From: Hydractinia symbiolongicarpus
Taxonomy: Eukaryota > Cnidaria > Hydrozoa > Anthoathecata > Hydractiniidae
DNA length: 64,000 nucleotides
Assembly (NCBI RefSeq): GCF_029227915.1
Contig: NC_079878.1
Location: 27,617,501 to 27,681,500, forward strand
Reading direction: 5' to 3'
Shown here: piece by piece, positions 53,301 through 63,195 of the stretch
Position numbering within the stretch: the stretch's first letter is position 1
How the letters are laid out: every line of letters begins with the position of its first letter
Notes under the pieces: model-generated
What the model was told of the DNA's origin: nothing
Database searches by the model: none
The model's input: the letters and a program-made list of their open reading frames with translations, nothing else
Program-made: the position numbers and the translations under genes

Positions 53301-56300
53301 ACTGTGACCTTATAAATGTGATAAATGAGATAATTGGACTCCAAGGAAAAACGTCCTTCTTAGTTTGACATGATTGCTGGAACTCAGTGATTATACTGGA
53401 CGCTGTGCTAGCGCTTCATTTAAAAATTTAAATAAGTAAGTCATTTTTTACTGTGAGACAAATCCTAGCCGTTATCGTGCGCTGAAGAAATAGAGACAGT
53501 TTGAAAAACTACATTTCGATGAATTTCACACGGTATCTGTCCGTTTAAGTGACGACGGTTGGGACACATATTCGTCCCCACATGTGTTTAGGGATATTTT
53601 TCTAATATTACTACGTTGTATTGCTTTTAACAGTGAAACGATTGACTGTGGCACTTAAATGAACGGATTTTGGACTGTGACCTTATAAATGTGATAAATG
53701 AGCCAATTGGATTCCAAGAAATAACATTCTTATTATTTTGACATGATTACTGTAACTCAGCGATTATACTGGGCGCTGTGGTAGCGCTTTATGTAAAAAC
53801 TTAGATAAATAAGCCATTTTTTATTGTGGGACCAATCCTAGACGTTATCGCGCTTTTAATAAATAGGAACAGTTTCAAAAACTACATTTCATTGACTTTC
53901 TAACAGTATAAATCCGCATGAATTACAACGGTTGCGTCACGAATTCGTACCAACATGCATTTAGCGATATCTTTCTGATATTACTAGGTTGCACCGCTTT
54001 TTACAGTGAAACGATTGACTGCGGGACTTAATTGAAATAACTTTGTACTGTGACCTGATAAATGTGATAAATGAGACAGTTGGACTACAAGAAATAACAT
54101 TCTTCTTAAGTTGACATGATTGCCGGAACCCAGAGATTACACTGGACGCTGTGGTAGCGCTTCAATTAAAAATTTAAATAAGTAAGTCATCTTTTAATGT
54201 GGGACAAATCCTAGCCGTTATCACGCGCTGAAGAAATAGAGACAGTTTCAAAAACTACATTTCAATGAATTTCTAACGGTATCAATCCGCATGAATTACA
54301 ACGGTTGCGTCACAAATTTCTACTAACAGGCATTTAGCGATATCTTTCTGATATTACTAGGTTGCATCGCTTTTAACAGTGAAACGAGTGACTGTGGGAC
54401 TTAATTGAACTGATTCTGGACTGTGACATTATAAATGTGATAAATGAGACAATTGGACTCCAAGAAATAACATTCTTCTTAATTTGACATGATTGCTGTA
54501 ACTCAGCGATTACACTGGCCGCTGTGGTAGCGCTTAATTTAAAAATTTAAATAAGTAAGTCATTTTTTTACTGTGGGACAAATCCTACCGTTATCGTGCG
54601 CTTGATAAATAGGAACAGTTTCAAAAACTACATTTCATTGACTTTCCAACAGTATCAATCCGTTTGAGTTACAACGGTTGCGTCACATATTCGTACCAAC
54701 ATGTATTTTGCGATATTTTTCTGATATTACTAGGTTGCATCGCTCGTAAAAGTTAAACGAGTGACTGTGGGATTAATTGAACTGATTCTGGACTGTGACC
54801 TTATAAATGTGATAAATGAGATAATTGGACTCCAAGGAAAAACGTCCTTCTTAGTTTGACATGATTGCTGGAACTCAGTGATTATACTGGACGCTGTGGT
54901 AGCGCTTCATTTAAAAATTTAAATAAGTAAGTCATTTTTTACTGTGGGACAAATCCTAGCCGTTATCGCGCGCTGAAGAAATAGAGACAGTTTGAAAAAC
55001 TACATTTCGATGAATTTCACACGGTATCAGTCCGTTTAAGTGACGACGGTTGGGACACATATTCGTCCCCACAGGTGTTTAGGGATATTTTTCTATTATT
55101 ACTAGGTTGTATTGCTTTTAACAGTGAAACGATTGACTGTCGCACTTAAATGAACTGATTTTTGACTTTTACCTCATAAAAGTGATAATTGGGCCAATTG
55201 GATTCCAAGAAATAACATTCTTCTTAATTTGACATGATTGCTGTAACTCAGCGATTATACTGGGCGCTGTGGTAGCGCTTTATTTGAAAACTTAGATAAA
55301 TAAGGCACTTTTTATTGTGGGACCAATCCTACCCGTTATTGCGCGCTTAATAAATAGAAACAGTTTCAAAAACTACATTTCATTGACTTTCTAACAGTAT
55401 CATTCCGCATGAATTACAACGGTTGCGTCGCAAATTCGTACCAACATGTATTTAGCGATATCTTTCTGATATTACTAGGCTGCATCGCTTTTTACAGTGA
55501 AACGATTGACTGTGGGACTTAATTGAACTAAGTTTGGACTGTGACCTGATAAATGTGATAAATGAGACATTTGGACTCCAAGAAATAACATTCTTCTTAA
55601 TTTGACATGATTGCCGGAACTCAGCGATTACACTGGGCGCTGTGGTAGCGCTTCATTTAAAAATTTAAATAAGTAAGTCATCTTTTACTGTGGGACAAAT
55701 CCTAGCCGTTATCGCGCGATGAAGAAATAGAGACAGTTTCAAAAACTACCATTCAATGAATTTCGAACAGGACAGTCCGTTTGAGTGACGACGGTTGCGT
55801 CACATATTTGTCCCCACATGTGTTTAGGGATATTTTTCTGATATTACTAGGTTGTATTGCTTTTATCAGTGAAACGATTGACTGTGGCACTTAAGTGAAC
55901 GGAATTTGGACTGCAACCTTATAAATGTGATGAATGAGCCAATTGGATTCCAAGAAATAACATTCTTATTAATTTGACATGATTGCTGTAACTCAGCGAT
56001 TCTACTGGGCGCTGTGGTAGCGCTTTATTTAAAAACTTAGATAAATAAGCCATTTTTTATTGTGGGACCAATCCTAGACCTTATCGCGCGCTTAATAAAT
56101 AAGAACAGTTTCAAAAACTACACTTCATTGAATTTCTAACAGTATCAATCCGCATGAATTACAACGGTTGTGTCACAAATTCGTATCAACATGTATTTAG
56201 CGACATTTTTCTGATATTACTAGGTTGCATCGCTCTTAACAGTGAAACGATTGACTGTGGAATTAATTGAACTGATTCTGGACTGTGACCTTATAAATGT

Positions 56301-57262
56301 GATAAATGAGATAATTGGACTCCAAGGAAAAACGTCCTTCTTAGTTTGACATGATTGCTGGAACTCAGTGATTATACTGGACGCTGTGCTAGCGCTTCAT
56401 TTAAAAATTTAAATAAGTAAGTCATTTTTTACTGTGAGACAAATCCTAGCCGTTATCGTGCGCTGAAGAAATAGAGACAGTTTGAAAAACTACATTTCGA
56501 TGAATTTCACACGGTATCAGTCCGTTTAAGTGACGACGGTTGGGACACATATTCGTCCCCACATGTGTTTAGGGATATTTTTCTAATATTACTACGTTGT
56601 ATTGCTTTTAACAGTGAAACGATTGACTGTGGCACTTAAATGAACGGATTTTGGACTGTGACCTTATAAATGTGATAAATGAGCCAATTGGATTCCAAGA
56701 AATAACATTCTTATTAATTTGACATGATTACTGTAACTCAGCGATTATACTGGGCGCTGTGGTAGCGCTTTATGTAAAAACTTAGATAAATAAGCCATTT
56801 TTTATTGTGGGAACAATCCTAGACGTTATCGCGCTTTTAATAAATAGGAACAGTTTCAAAAACTACATTTCATTGACTTTCTAACAGTATAAATCCGCAT
56901 GAATTACAACGGTTGCGTCACAAATTCGTACCAACATGCATTTAGCGATATCTTTCTGATATTACTAGGTTGCACCGCTTTTTACAGTGAAACGATTGAC
57001 TGCGGGACTTAATTGAAATAACTTTGTACTGTGACCTGATAAATGTGATAAATGAGACAGTTGGACTACAAGAAATAACATTCTTCTTAATTTGACATGA
57101 TTGCCGGAACCCAGAGATTACACTGGACGCTGTGGTAGCGCTTCAATTAAAAATTTAAATAAGTAAGTCATCTTTTAATGTGGGACAAATCCTAGCCGTT
57201 ATCACGCGCTGAAGAAATAGAGACAGTTTCAAAAACTACATTTCAATGAATTTCTAACGGTA
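50330..57262. repeat. Satellite octamer higher-order repeat, 2981 bp, about 2.3 copies
   Basis: Similarity at a lag of 2981 bp begins at about 50330 and ends at about 57262. Three independent rare variants give the same lag: ACAAATTTCTACTAACAGG (51331 and 54312), TCTATTATTA (52111 and 55092) and ACTTCATTGAATTTC (53141 and 56122). Inside the unit the variant GACGACGGTTGGGACAC recurs every 1489-1491 bp, so the octamer looks like a doubled tetramer that has since diverged. Confidence 0.9.
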
Positions 57263-58311
57263 TCAGTCCGTTTGAGTGACGACGGTTGCGTCACATATTT
57301 GTCCCCAGATGTGTTTAGGGATATTTTTCTGATATTACTACGTTGTATTGCTTTTAACAGTGAAACGATTGACTGTGGCACTTAAGTGAACGGATTTTGG
57401 ACTGTGACCTTATAAATGTGATAAATGAGCCAATTGGACTCCAAGAAATAACATTCTTTTTAATTTGACATGATTGCTGTAACTCAGCGAAGATACTGGG
57501 CGCTGTGATAGCGCTTTATTTAAAAGCTTAGATAAATAAGCCATTTTTTAATGTGGGACCAATCCTAGACCTTATCGCGCGCTTAATAAATAGGAACAGT
57601 TTCAAAAACTACATTTAATTGATTTTCTAACAGTATCAATTCGCATGAATTACAACGGTTGCGTCACAAATTTGTACTAACAGGCATTTAGCGATACCTT
57701 TCTGATATTACTAGGTTGCATCGCTTTTAACAGTGAAACGATTGACTGTGGGACTTAATTGAACTGATTCTGGACTGTGACATTATAAATGTGATAAATG
57801 AGACAATTGGACTCCAAGAAATAACATTCTTCCTAATTTGACATGATTGCTGTAACTCAGCGATTACACTGGCCGCTGTGGTAGCGCTTCATTTAAAAAT
57901 TTAGATAAAAAATCATTATTTACTGTGGGACCAATCCTATTCGATATCGCGCGCTGAACAAATAGCGACAGTTTCCAAAACTACATTTCATTGACTTTCT
58001 AACAGTATCAATCCGTTTGAGAGACAACGGTTGAGTCACATATTCGTACCAACATGTATTTCTTGATATCTTTCAGGTATTACTAGTTTGTATGGCTGTT
58101 AACCGTAAAACGATTGACTGTGGGACTTAATTGAACTGATTTTGGACTGTGACATTATAAATGTGATAAATGAGACAATTGGACTCCAAGAAATAACATT
58201 CTTCTTAATTTGACATGATTGCTGTAACTCAGCGATTACACTGGCCGCTGTGGTAGCGCTTCATTTAAAAATTTAAATAAGTAAGTCATAAGTAAGTCAT
58301 AAGTAAGTCAG
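57263..58311. repeat. Satellite array end, diverged monomers
   Basis: About three monomers with no gene. The one near 57890-58260 is among the most diverged in the window (for example CCTATTCGATATCGCG and GGTATTACTAGTTTGTATGGCTG). The array stops within a monomer at AAATAAGTAAGTCAT. That is followed by 2.9 copies of the 11-bp unit AAGTAAGTCAT at 58279-58310. Confidence 0.87.
58279..58310. repeat. 11-bp tandem repeat at the satellite break
   Basis: AAGTAAGTCAT occurs in 2.9 tandem copies (58279, 58290, 58301). A normal monomer has it once. It lies exactly where the satellite stops and the inverted satellite fragment begins, suggesting slippage during repair or retrotransposon integration. Confidence 0.85.
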
Positions 58312-58379
58312 CTTTTGAAACTGTTCCTATTTATCAAGCGCGCGATAACGGCTAGGATTTGTCGCACAGTAAAAAATGA
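58312..58379 (-). repeat. Inverted 68-bp satellite fragment
   Basis: The reverse complement reads as the ordinary monomer segment from TCATTTTTTACTGTG through CCGTTATCGCGCGCTTGATAAATAGG to CAGTTTCAAAAG. In normal orientation this is exactly the segment expected next after the broken satellite at 58311. It is the only clearly inverted satellite I found in the window. It abuts the 3' end of the retrotransposon. Confidence 0.85.
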
Positions 58380-58735
58380 AAATCCAAATTTACAAGAAAA
58401 TGTAGCTCTGAGGCTAATTAAAGTCAACTTTAAAAACATTAAAAACAATAAATAACTGAATATAAAAAATCTATAAGGAATACCGTATATAGCATTTTTT
58501 TTTTAAGTATTTTAAATAATATAAATAATATGTCAAAAATATGTCAAGGCTATGTAGTGGTGGTTCCAGGAACTCAGTCAAACTTCCCAGGCAGGGGTCG
58601 AGAGAAAATAATATACAACCAGATAATAAGGCTAGAATATTCTCATATGATACCACCCCACCTAAACCGTCGCACCGCAAGACATGTTTAACTGAGTTCC
58701 CGCTCCACAACTGGCAAAGGAAGACAACGGGGAAA
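58380..58735 (-). other. Retrotransposon 3' untranslated region
   Basis: Follows the ORF2 stop. On the minus strand it has a moderately GC-rich part followed by an AT-rich tail, including the imperfect tandem TTGACATATTT/TTGACATATTA and a run of ten A (plus-strand T at 58495-58504). CR1 elements usually end in short tandem repeats rather than poly(A). Open frames on either strand here look fortuitous. Confidence 0.6.
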
Positions 58736-61036
58736 CTAAAGAAAACCTAATTCAGGTATAAAAGTTTTGCATATTCTGCAAGGACAATGGTTTGGAATCC
58801 AGTTTCTTATTTTGTTTCTAAACTCAATTAAAGTACCAGCGTTCCGATACTCGTTAGGCAAAGAGTTCCAAAGCTTTAACCCAACATTAGAAAGTGTTTC
58901 GATCCCATATCTCATTGAAAATATTTTGTTACTCTTAAGTTTGTCCTTCCTCAAATTATACACTGGTTCAGGAAAAATAAAAATTTCATTCAACATTTCT
59001 GGACCTGTTTTTGTTTTAGCTTTATACAGCTCAGTAACAAGGATGCGTAAGTTCGTTTGGTGAATTGTAACGCTCCCATTTTTTGATAAAAGCTCTTCAA
59101 ATGAGGATTGATAGTCTTGATAGATAATTCTTAGTGCTCTTTCATGTATATGGTTTATCCTATTGTTTAATTTACGACTGTGAAACATCCATACTAATGG
59201 ACAGTACGAAAAATGACTAGTGACAAAAGCATTAATAATCAGCTTTCGCTGGTCTAATGTCATGAAGGAAGATAACCTTGCAAGCGCACTAACTTTCTGG
59301 CCTGCCTTGTTACAGAGCTGATTAACATGTTCCTCGAAAGAAAGTTTGTGGTCTATGGTTATACCAAGCAGTTTCTCAGTTTGAGAATTGTTTAGAAGTT
59401 CATCACAAACTTTTAATCGTACATCAGTTTTGTTAGTAAAAAAATGTGATTTTTCTGGGTTGGCTTTCATACCGTTATTTTCAAACCAAGTAAATATTAT
59501 AATTGCTGCATATTCAATCTTTTCAATAACTTCGTTGATATTCTTTCCTATTGAAAATGGGGTTGTATCATCAGCATAGTTGACAATGTCCATATATGGG
59601 ACAAAAAGGAAAAGGTCGCATAAAAATATATTGAAAAGCAAAGGACCCAAAATTGATCCTTGCGGTACGCCGTATTTTATTTTTTTCCATGTACTATAAT
59701 TGTTATTTATACGCACTCGCTGTTTCCTGTCAATTAGGTACGATTTTATAAACAGCAAAGAGTTCATATCAAAGCCATATGCATGAAGTTTTGCTAGTAA
59801 TAGCTCGTGTGGTATGCAGTCAAATGCCTTAGACAAATCAGTTAAAAGCGCTCCAAATGTGCCACCTTTGTCAAGACTGTTTTTCCATTTTTCAATCATA
59901 CTTATGAGGCATTGTTGTGAACTGTGCCCCTTGCGAAAACCAAATTGAAGTTTCGAAAATAATGGCTCGAAGAAGGTGTATATTTGGTCATACATGCATC
60001 TTTCATAGATTTTTGAGATGTTCCATAGGACGCTTACAGGTCTATAGTTCGCCTTTTCAGTGCGCAGTCCTTTTTTGTGTGTAGGAGTAATATCTGCGTT
60101 TTTCAAAGATGTTGGAAATTCAGAACTTTTTAACGATTGATTAAAATTTTCAGTAATGAATTGGCTAAAAATATCACTGTTTTCATTGATGATGTTAGTA
60201 GGAATATCATCTTTTTGCTGCGCCTTTTTTGGATCAAGTTTTCGAATGTATTTTTCAACATCTTCAAATGCAGTTTGTTTAAAAGAAAATTTTGTGTTGC
60301 TTTTTGCGCTTTTTCTTATCTTTTCTACACTAGGATGAGATTTATATTTATATATTATCGAATTTATTTGATCTTTGGGTCTGTTTTCATTACTTGAAGG
60401 TTGTATATTTGATGACTTTATGCCTAAATTTTCAACAACACTGCCAAAATAATTGTTGAATATTTCAGTAATATCTTTATCATGAGATATTGTAGTCCCA
60501 TTTTCAACTAAGGTAATATTTTCACTTGTAACTGTCTTGTTAGAGAAACATGGTTTTACTGTTTTCCAGAATAACCTATTGTCAGTTATATTTTTAACAT
60601 TAAGGTTGTTGAAGAATTTGTATTTACTTTTTCTTATTAGTGAAACACAAAAATTCCTTTGTTTATTGTATGCTAATTTACTCTCTGGAGTTTTATCCTT
60701 CCTATGCTTATTTAAGAGTTTTGATCTCTTCATAATTGCCTTGTTTATTTCTTTACTCATAAAAGCTGCCTGATTATGACGTACATACCTTTTCTTTCGA
60801 GGAGCATGATTATCTAAGATGCTTAAAACACTGTTTTTGAAATTTTCAAACATTTTAAAATCATCGAGATTTTTGTCATCATTTAGAGCACCCATTTTAT
60901 CATGGCGGAAATTTACATTATTGAAATTCCGATATGCTCTATAATTTATAATTTTTGGTTTTCGTTTAGCAAAGTTGGCTTTTAAAACAGTCATTGTCAA
61001 TTTATGAAAATCAGACAAGCCTGTTTCAATAGCCAA
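58736..61036 (-). pseudogene. Retrotransposon ORF2, reverse transcriptase part
   Basis: A 766-codon open frame continuing ORF2 after a one-base frameshift; its first listed codon is TTG, not an ATG, so it is not an independent start. Residue positions: GLSDFH (6-11), which is the conserved C-terminal end of the endonuclease; YRPVSVL (331-337); motif A LTDLSKAFD (398-406), with D400 a metal-binding candidate; motif B GVPQGSILGP (456-465); catalytic YADD (487-490). A C-terminal region of about 270 residues ends in CPCRICKTFIPELGFL, typical of CR1-group proteins. The polymerase copies element RNA at a nicked chromosomal target. No stop interrupts the frame and the catalytic residues are intact, so the polymerase itself looks potentially functional. 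Antisense open frames in this region are shadows. Confidence 0.9.
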
Positions 61037-61742
61037 TGGAGTGACAAAAAGATCTTGGGTGGTTTGTTAAGATGAGATCTATGTTTGTAGGGTTATTTAT
61101 GATTTTGAAGCATGTAGGCTTTTTTATTAAAGAGTTAAGTTTATATGTTGTTAAAAATTCATTTACATGTAGATTGCTAATTTCAGCGTTAAAATCACCC
61201 AGTATTACATAGTTCTCATATTTGCAAGAAAACGAATCAATGTTTTTACTTATGTGGTTTAAGTTTTGAGCAATAAGATTAGTTTTTGGGTTATATAAAC
61301 ACACAACTAACCATTTTTTGCTTCTTAAATTTAGTTCAATGTAAAAAATTTCAAGCTCACTACTTTCACATTTGGGTTTTAAAAGTTTTGAGGGAATATC
61401 ATTTCGTACATAGAGAATCATTCCTCCCCCATTGCCATTTCTGTCGAAACGGTATGCATTATAGCCTTGAATCAAAAACTGATTAGTAGGAAATGATTCA
61501 TTTAATTTTGTCTCTGAAATTAAAAAGAGATCAAGGTTTCTATTAACTTGATCAATAAGAGGCTCAAACTTATTTCGTAGTGAATTGATATTAACATGCC
61601 CAAAAATTAGTCTATTTATAATTTGTGATCTCAAATTGTCAAGAATCTTTTTTGCATTCTCGTAATTGTTTTTACCCAAGATATTTTCCACACTGCAGTT
61701 TACTGGTAGTTCAACATTGTCTTTTGCAGAATATTCCTGACA
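61026..61742 (-). pseudogene. Retrotransposon ORF2, AP-like endonuclease part
   Basis: An apurinic endonuclease-like domain that nicks target DNA to prime reverse transcription. Visible motifs, numbered from the GTG at 61691: NINSLRNKF (34-42), LISETKL with catalytic E60, CLYNP (131-135), LGDFNAE (164-170) with D166 and N168, and NIDLILTN (203-210). The closing SDFH motif is in the next frame. The frame breaks at a TTTTT run (plus-strand A at 61046-61050), where one extra T shifts translation; a four-T run would be continuous. No ATG occurs in this frame between the UGA at 61743-61745 and the endonuclease core, so ORF2 has no obvious start of its own. The 17 codons after the UGA continue the ORF1 frame. 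Confidence 0.85.
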
Positions 61743-63134
61743 TCAATCTCGAGATTTCATTTTTCTAATAAAATTTACAGCTAATTTCCCTGCCCCCAAC
61801 CCACTCAAATGTAACCCTTTTTTCCCAAGACATTCAGATGAAATATTGTCATTATCAATAACATTCAGAGACAGTTCTTTTAAATGCCTATTCAAATGTC
61901 TTACCGTTACTGCGGCTTTTGCATTATCAGTTCTTTTAATCACGGACGAAAAAATCACTTTACATCTAGGAAGTTTGGTGTTAATAAAAGTCTTCAAACT
62001 CAATAGTTTGTCCAAAATCAGTCGCGAGGTTTCATTAATAGTATTGTTGGTTCCAACATGTAGAATTATTTTGTCCGGTTTCTTTTGTAACAGAGGCTTT
62101 ACATAATGAAACATGTCTTCTACCCTCGCTCCAGGGAATGAACGAACTTTAACGTTACGACGTGCTGACATTCTTTGTTCATCAAGTCCGTACAACATTG
62201 AATCACCGACAACGAGTGTTGTACCGGGTTTCCATGGAATTACCGATTCATCTTCTTTACTTTCGTCTTCGTTATTTACAACATAACTATTCTCTTTATT
62301 TACAACAAAACTATCTTCTAAAACAACATTATTTTTCTCAGTTGTTGTGATACTTTTCACGTTTACGTTTGAATAATAATTACTATGACATTTCTTTCTG
62401 TAATTTGCTAATTGCTGTTCACATGTTTGTATAGTTAAATCGACTTGTTCCGTTCCTGTGGGAATACTTCTCTTTAAATTAATTGCCGAATCATTTACAA
62501 CAACATTAGCAGATTTATCCGATTCCAATGTAGAATTTTTTCCTTGATAATTCAAAATGGTGGACTTTTTCTCGAGAAGTAACAACAAACTGTCAATAAC
62601 TTTTTGTTTATTGTCAAGCTCTTTACGTAAAAATATTACCTCATCATGTAGGTAGTCCTCTGGCAGAAGTGCGTTTTTGCCAATGCCCTTACTAAATTTA
62701 AAACGTCCTGGAGATGGTGTACATGGGAAAAACGTATCCACTATAGATTTATTTTTCATTTTTGTGAGCGTCTCATCCAACATCATGTCAAATTTACCAA
62801 ACTCATCGAGAGTAGTATTTTGTTCTTTCGTACCTGTAACAATTTCGTTTCCAGTGTTTGGCGATGTCACAGATAATTCCATATACGTACTAGCATCAGT
62901 ATAAAAATACGAAGCATCTGCGTCAAGTCCCTTCTTATAAATCCTTTTGCACTTCTCTAGGTTTTCCAAAGCATCTTTTATCCTACTTTCAGAAACAGAG
63001 CACGTACCTTCACTAATAAACTTAAGTATATTATGTAGTGTTACTTTTTTCTTCTTTGCCGTTCGTATAACATTTATAGATTCTAGAATGCGATTTTCTA
63101 TCTCCACTTGTGAAAGATCACGTCCTGCCGCCAT
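61743..63134 (-). CDS. Retrotransposon ORF1, coiled-coil and SGNH (GDSL) esterase-like protein
   Basis: 463 codons. I chose the ATG at 63134 because it has a strong context (A at -3, G at +4); the frame extends eight codons further only from a TTG. The N-terminal 80 residues alternate short helices and a lysine-rich segment in a pattern resembling a winged helix; that is inference. Residues about 164-190 form a leucine-rich coiled coil, probably for oligomerisation. From about 305 there is an SGNH hydrolase-like domain: block I VVGDS (308-312), block II FPGAR (333-337), block III HVGTNN (359-364) and block V GLHLSG (440-445) with the catalytic histidine. Esterase-type ORF1 proteins are known in CR1 and related clades and are thought to act in the ribonucleoprotein particle. 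The stop is UGA, overlapping an out-of-frame ATG (TGATG). Confidence 0.88.
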   Translation of the reverse strand: MAAGRDLSQVEIENRILESINVIRTAKKKKVTLHNILKFISEGTCSVSESRIKDALENLEKCKRIYKKGLDADASYFYTDASTYMELSVTSPNTGNEIVTGTKEQNTTLDEFGKFDMMLDETLTKMKNKSIVDTFFPCTPSPGRFKFSKGIGKNALLPEDYLHDEVIFLRKELDNKQKVIDSLLLLLEKKSTILNYQGKNSTLESDKSANVVVNDSAINLKRSIPTGTEQVDLTIQTCEQQLANYRKKCHSNYYSNVNVKSITTTEKNNVVLEDSFVVNKENSYVVNNEDESKEDESVIPWKPGTTLVVGDSMLYGLDEQRMSARRNVKVRSFPGARVEDMFHYVKPLLQKKPDKIILHVGTNNTINETSRLILDKLLSLKTFINTKLPRCKVIFSSVIKRTDNAKAAVTVRHLNRHLKELSLNVIDNDNISSECLGKKGLHLSGLGAGKLAVNFIRKMKSRD

Positions 63135-63195
63135 CGTCAACGCACACTCAAAAATCAAAAGTAGTTAACGTTGTTTTAAAGCCATTGGTAGAAGC
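63135..63195 (-). promoter_or_regulatory. Retrotransposon 5' leader, presumed internal promoter region
   Basis: About 60 bp between the satellite junction and the ORF1 start. Non-LTR elements carry an internal promoter at the 5' end, but I see no recognisable motif. The shortness may mean slight 5' truncation. Confidence 0.4.

Larger units (their letters stand above)
58380..63195 (-). mobile_element. CR1-like non-LTR retrotransposon, nearly full length
   Basis: A minus-strand element of about 4.8 kb with ORF1 (SGNH esterase-like), ORF2 (AP endonuclease plus reverse transcriptase), a 5' untranslated leader of about 60 bp and a 3' tail of about 356 bp. The domain order, GLSDFH at the end of the endonuclease, YADD in the polymerase and the C-terminal CPCRICKTFI...LGFL fit the CR1/L2 group, most likely CR1. 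It has no LTRs and no long poly(A). Satellite flanks it on both sides, and about 45-50 bp of the target monomer is missing in addition to the inverted 68 bp. It contains one UGA between ORF1 and ORF2 and one frameshift in ORF2, but is otherwise open, so it is a young copy. The exact 3' end is uncertain (about 58380, or near the run of ten A at 58495-58504). Confidence 0.85.

Noticed and set aside
1-58311. CRISPR-like or other array with spacers
   Set aside because: Units are contiguous 359-375-bp satellites with no unique spacers and no cas-like genes.
58541-63168. Plus-strand open frames across the retrotransposon
   Set aside because: They are antisense to strongly supported ORF1 and ORF2 domains and show no protein features of their own.
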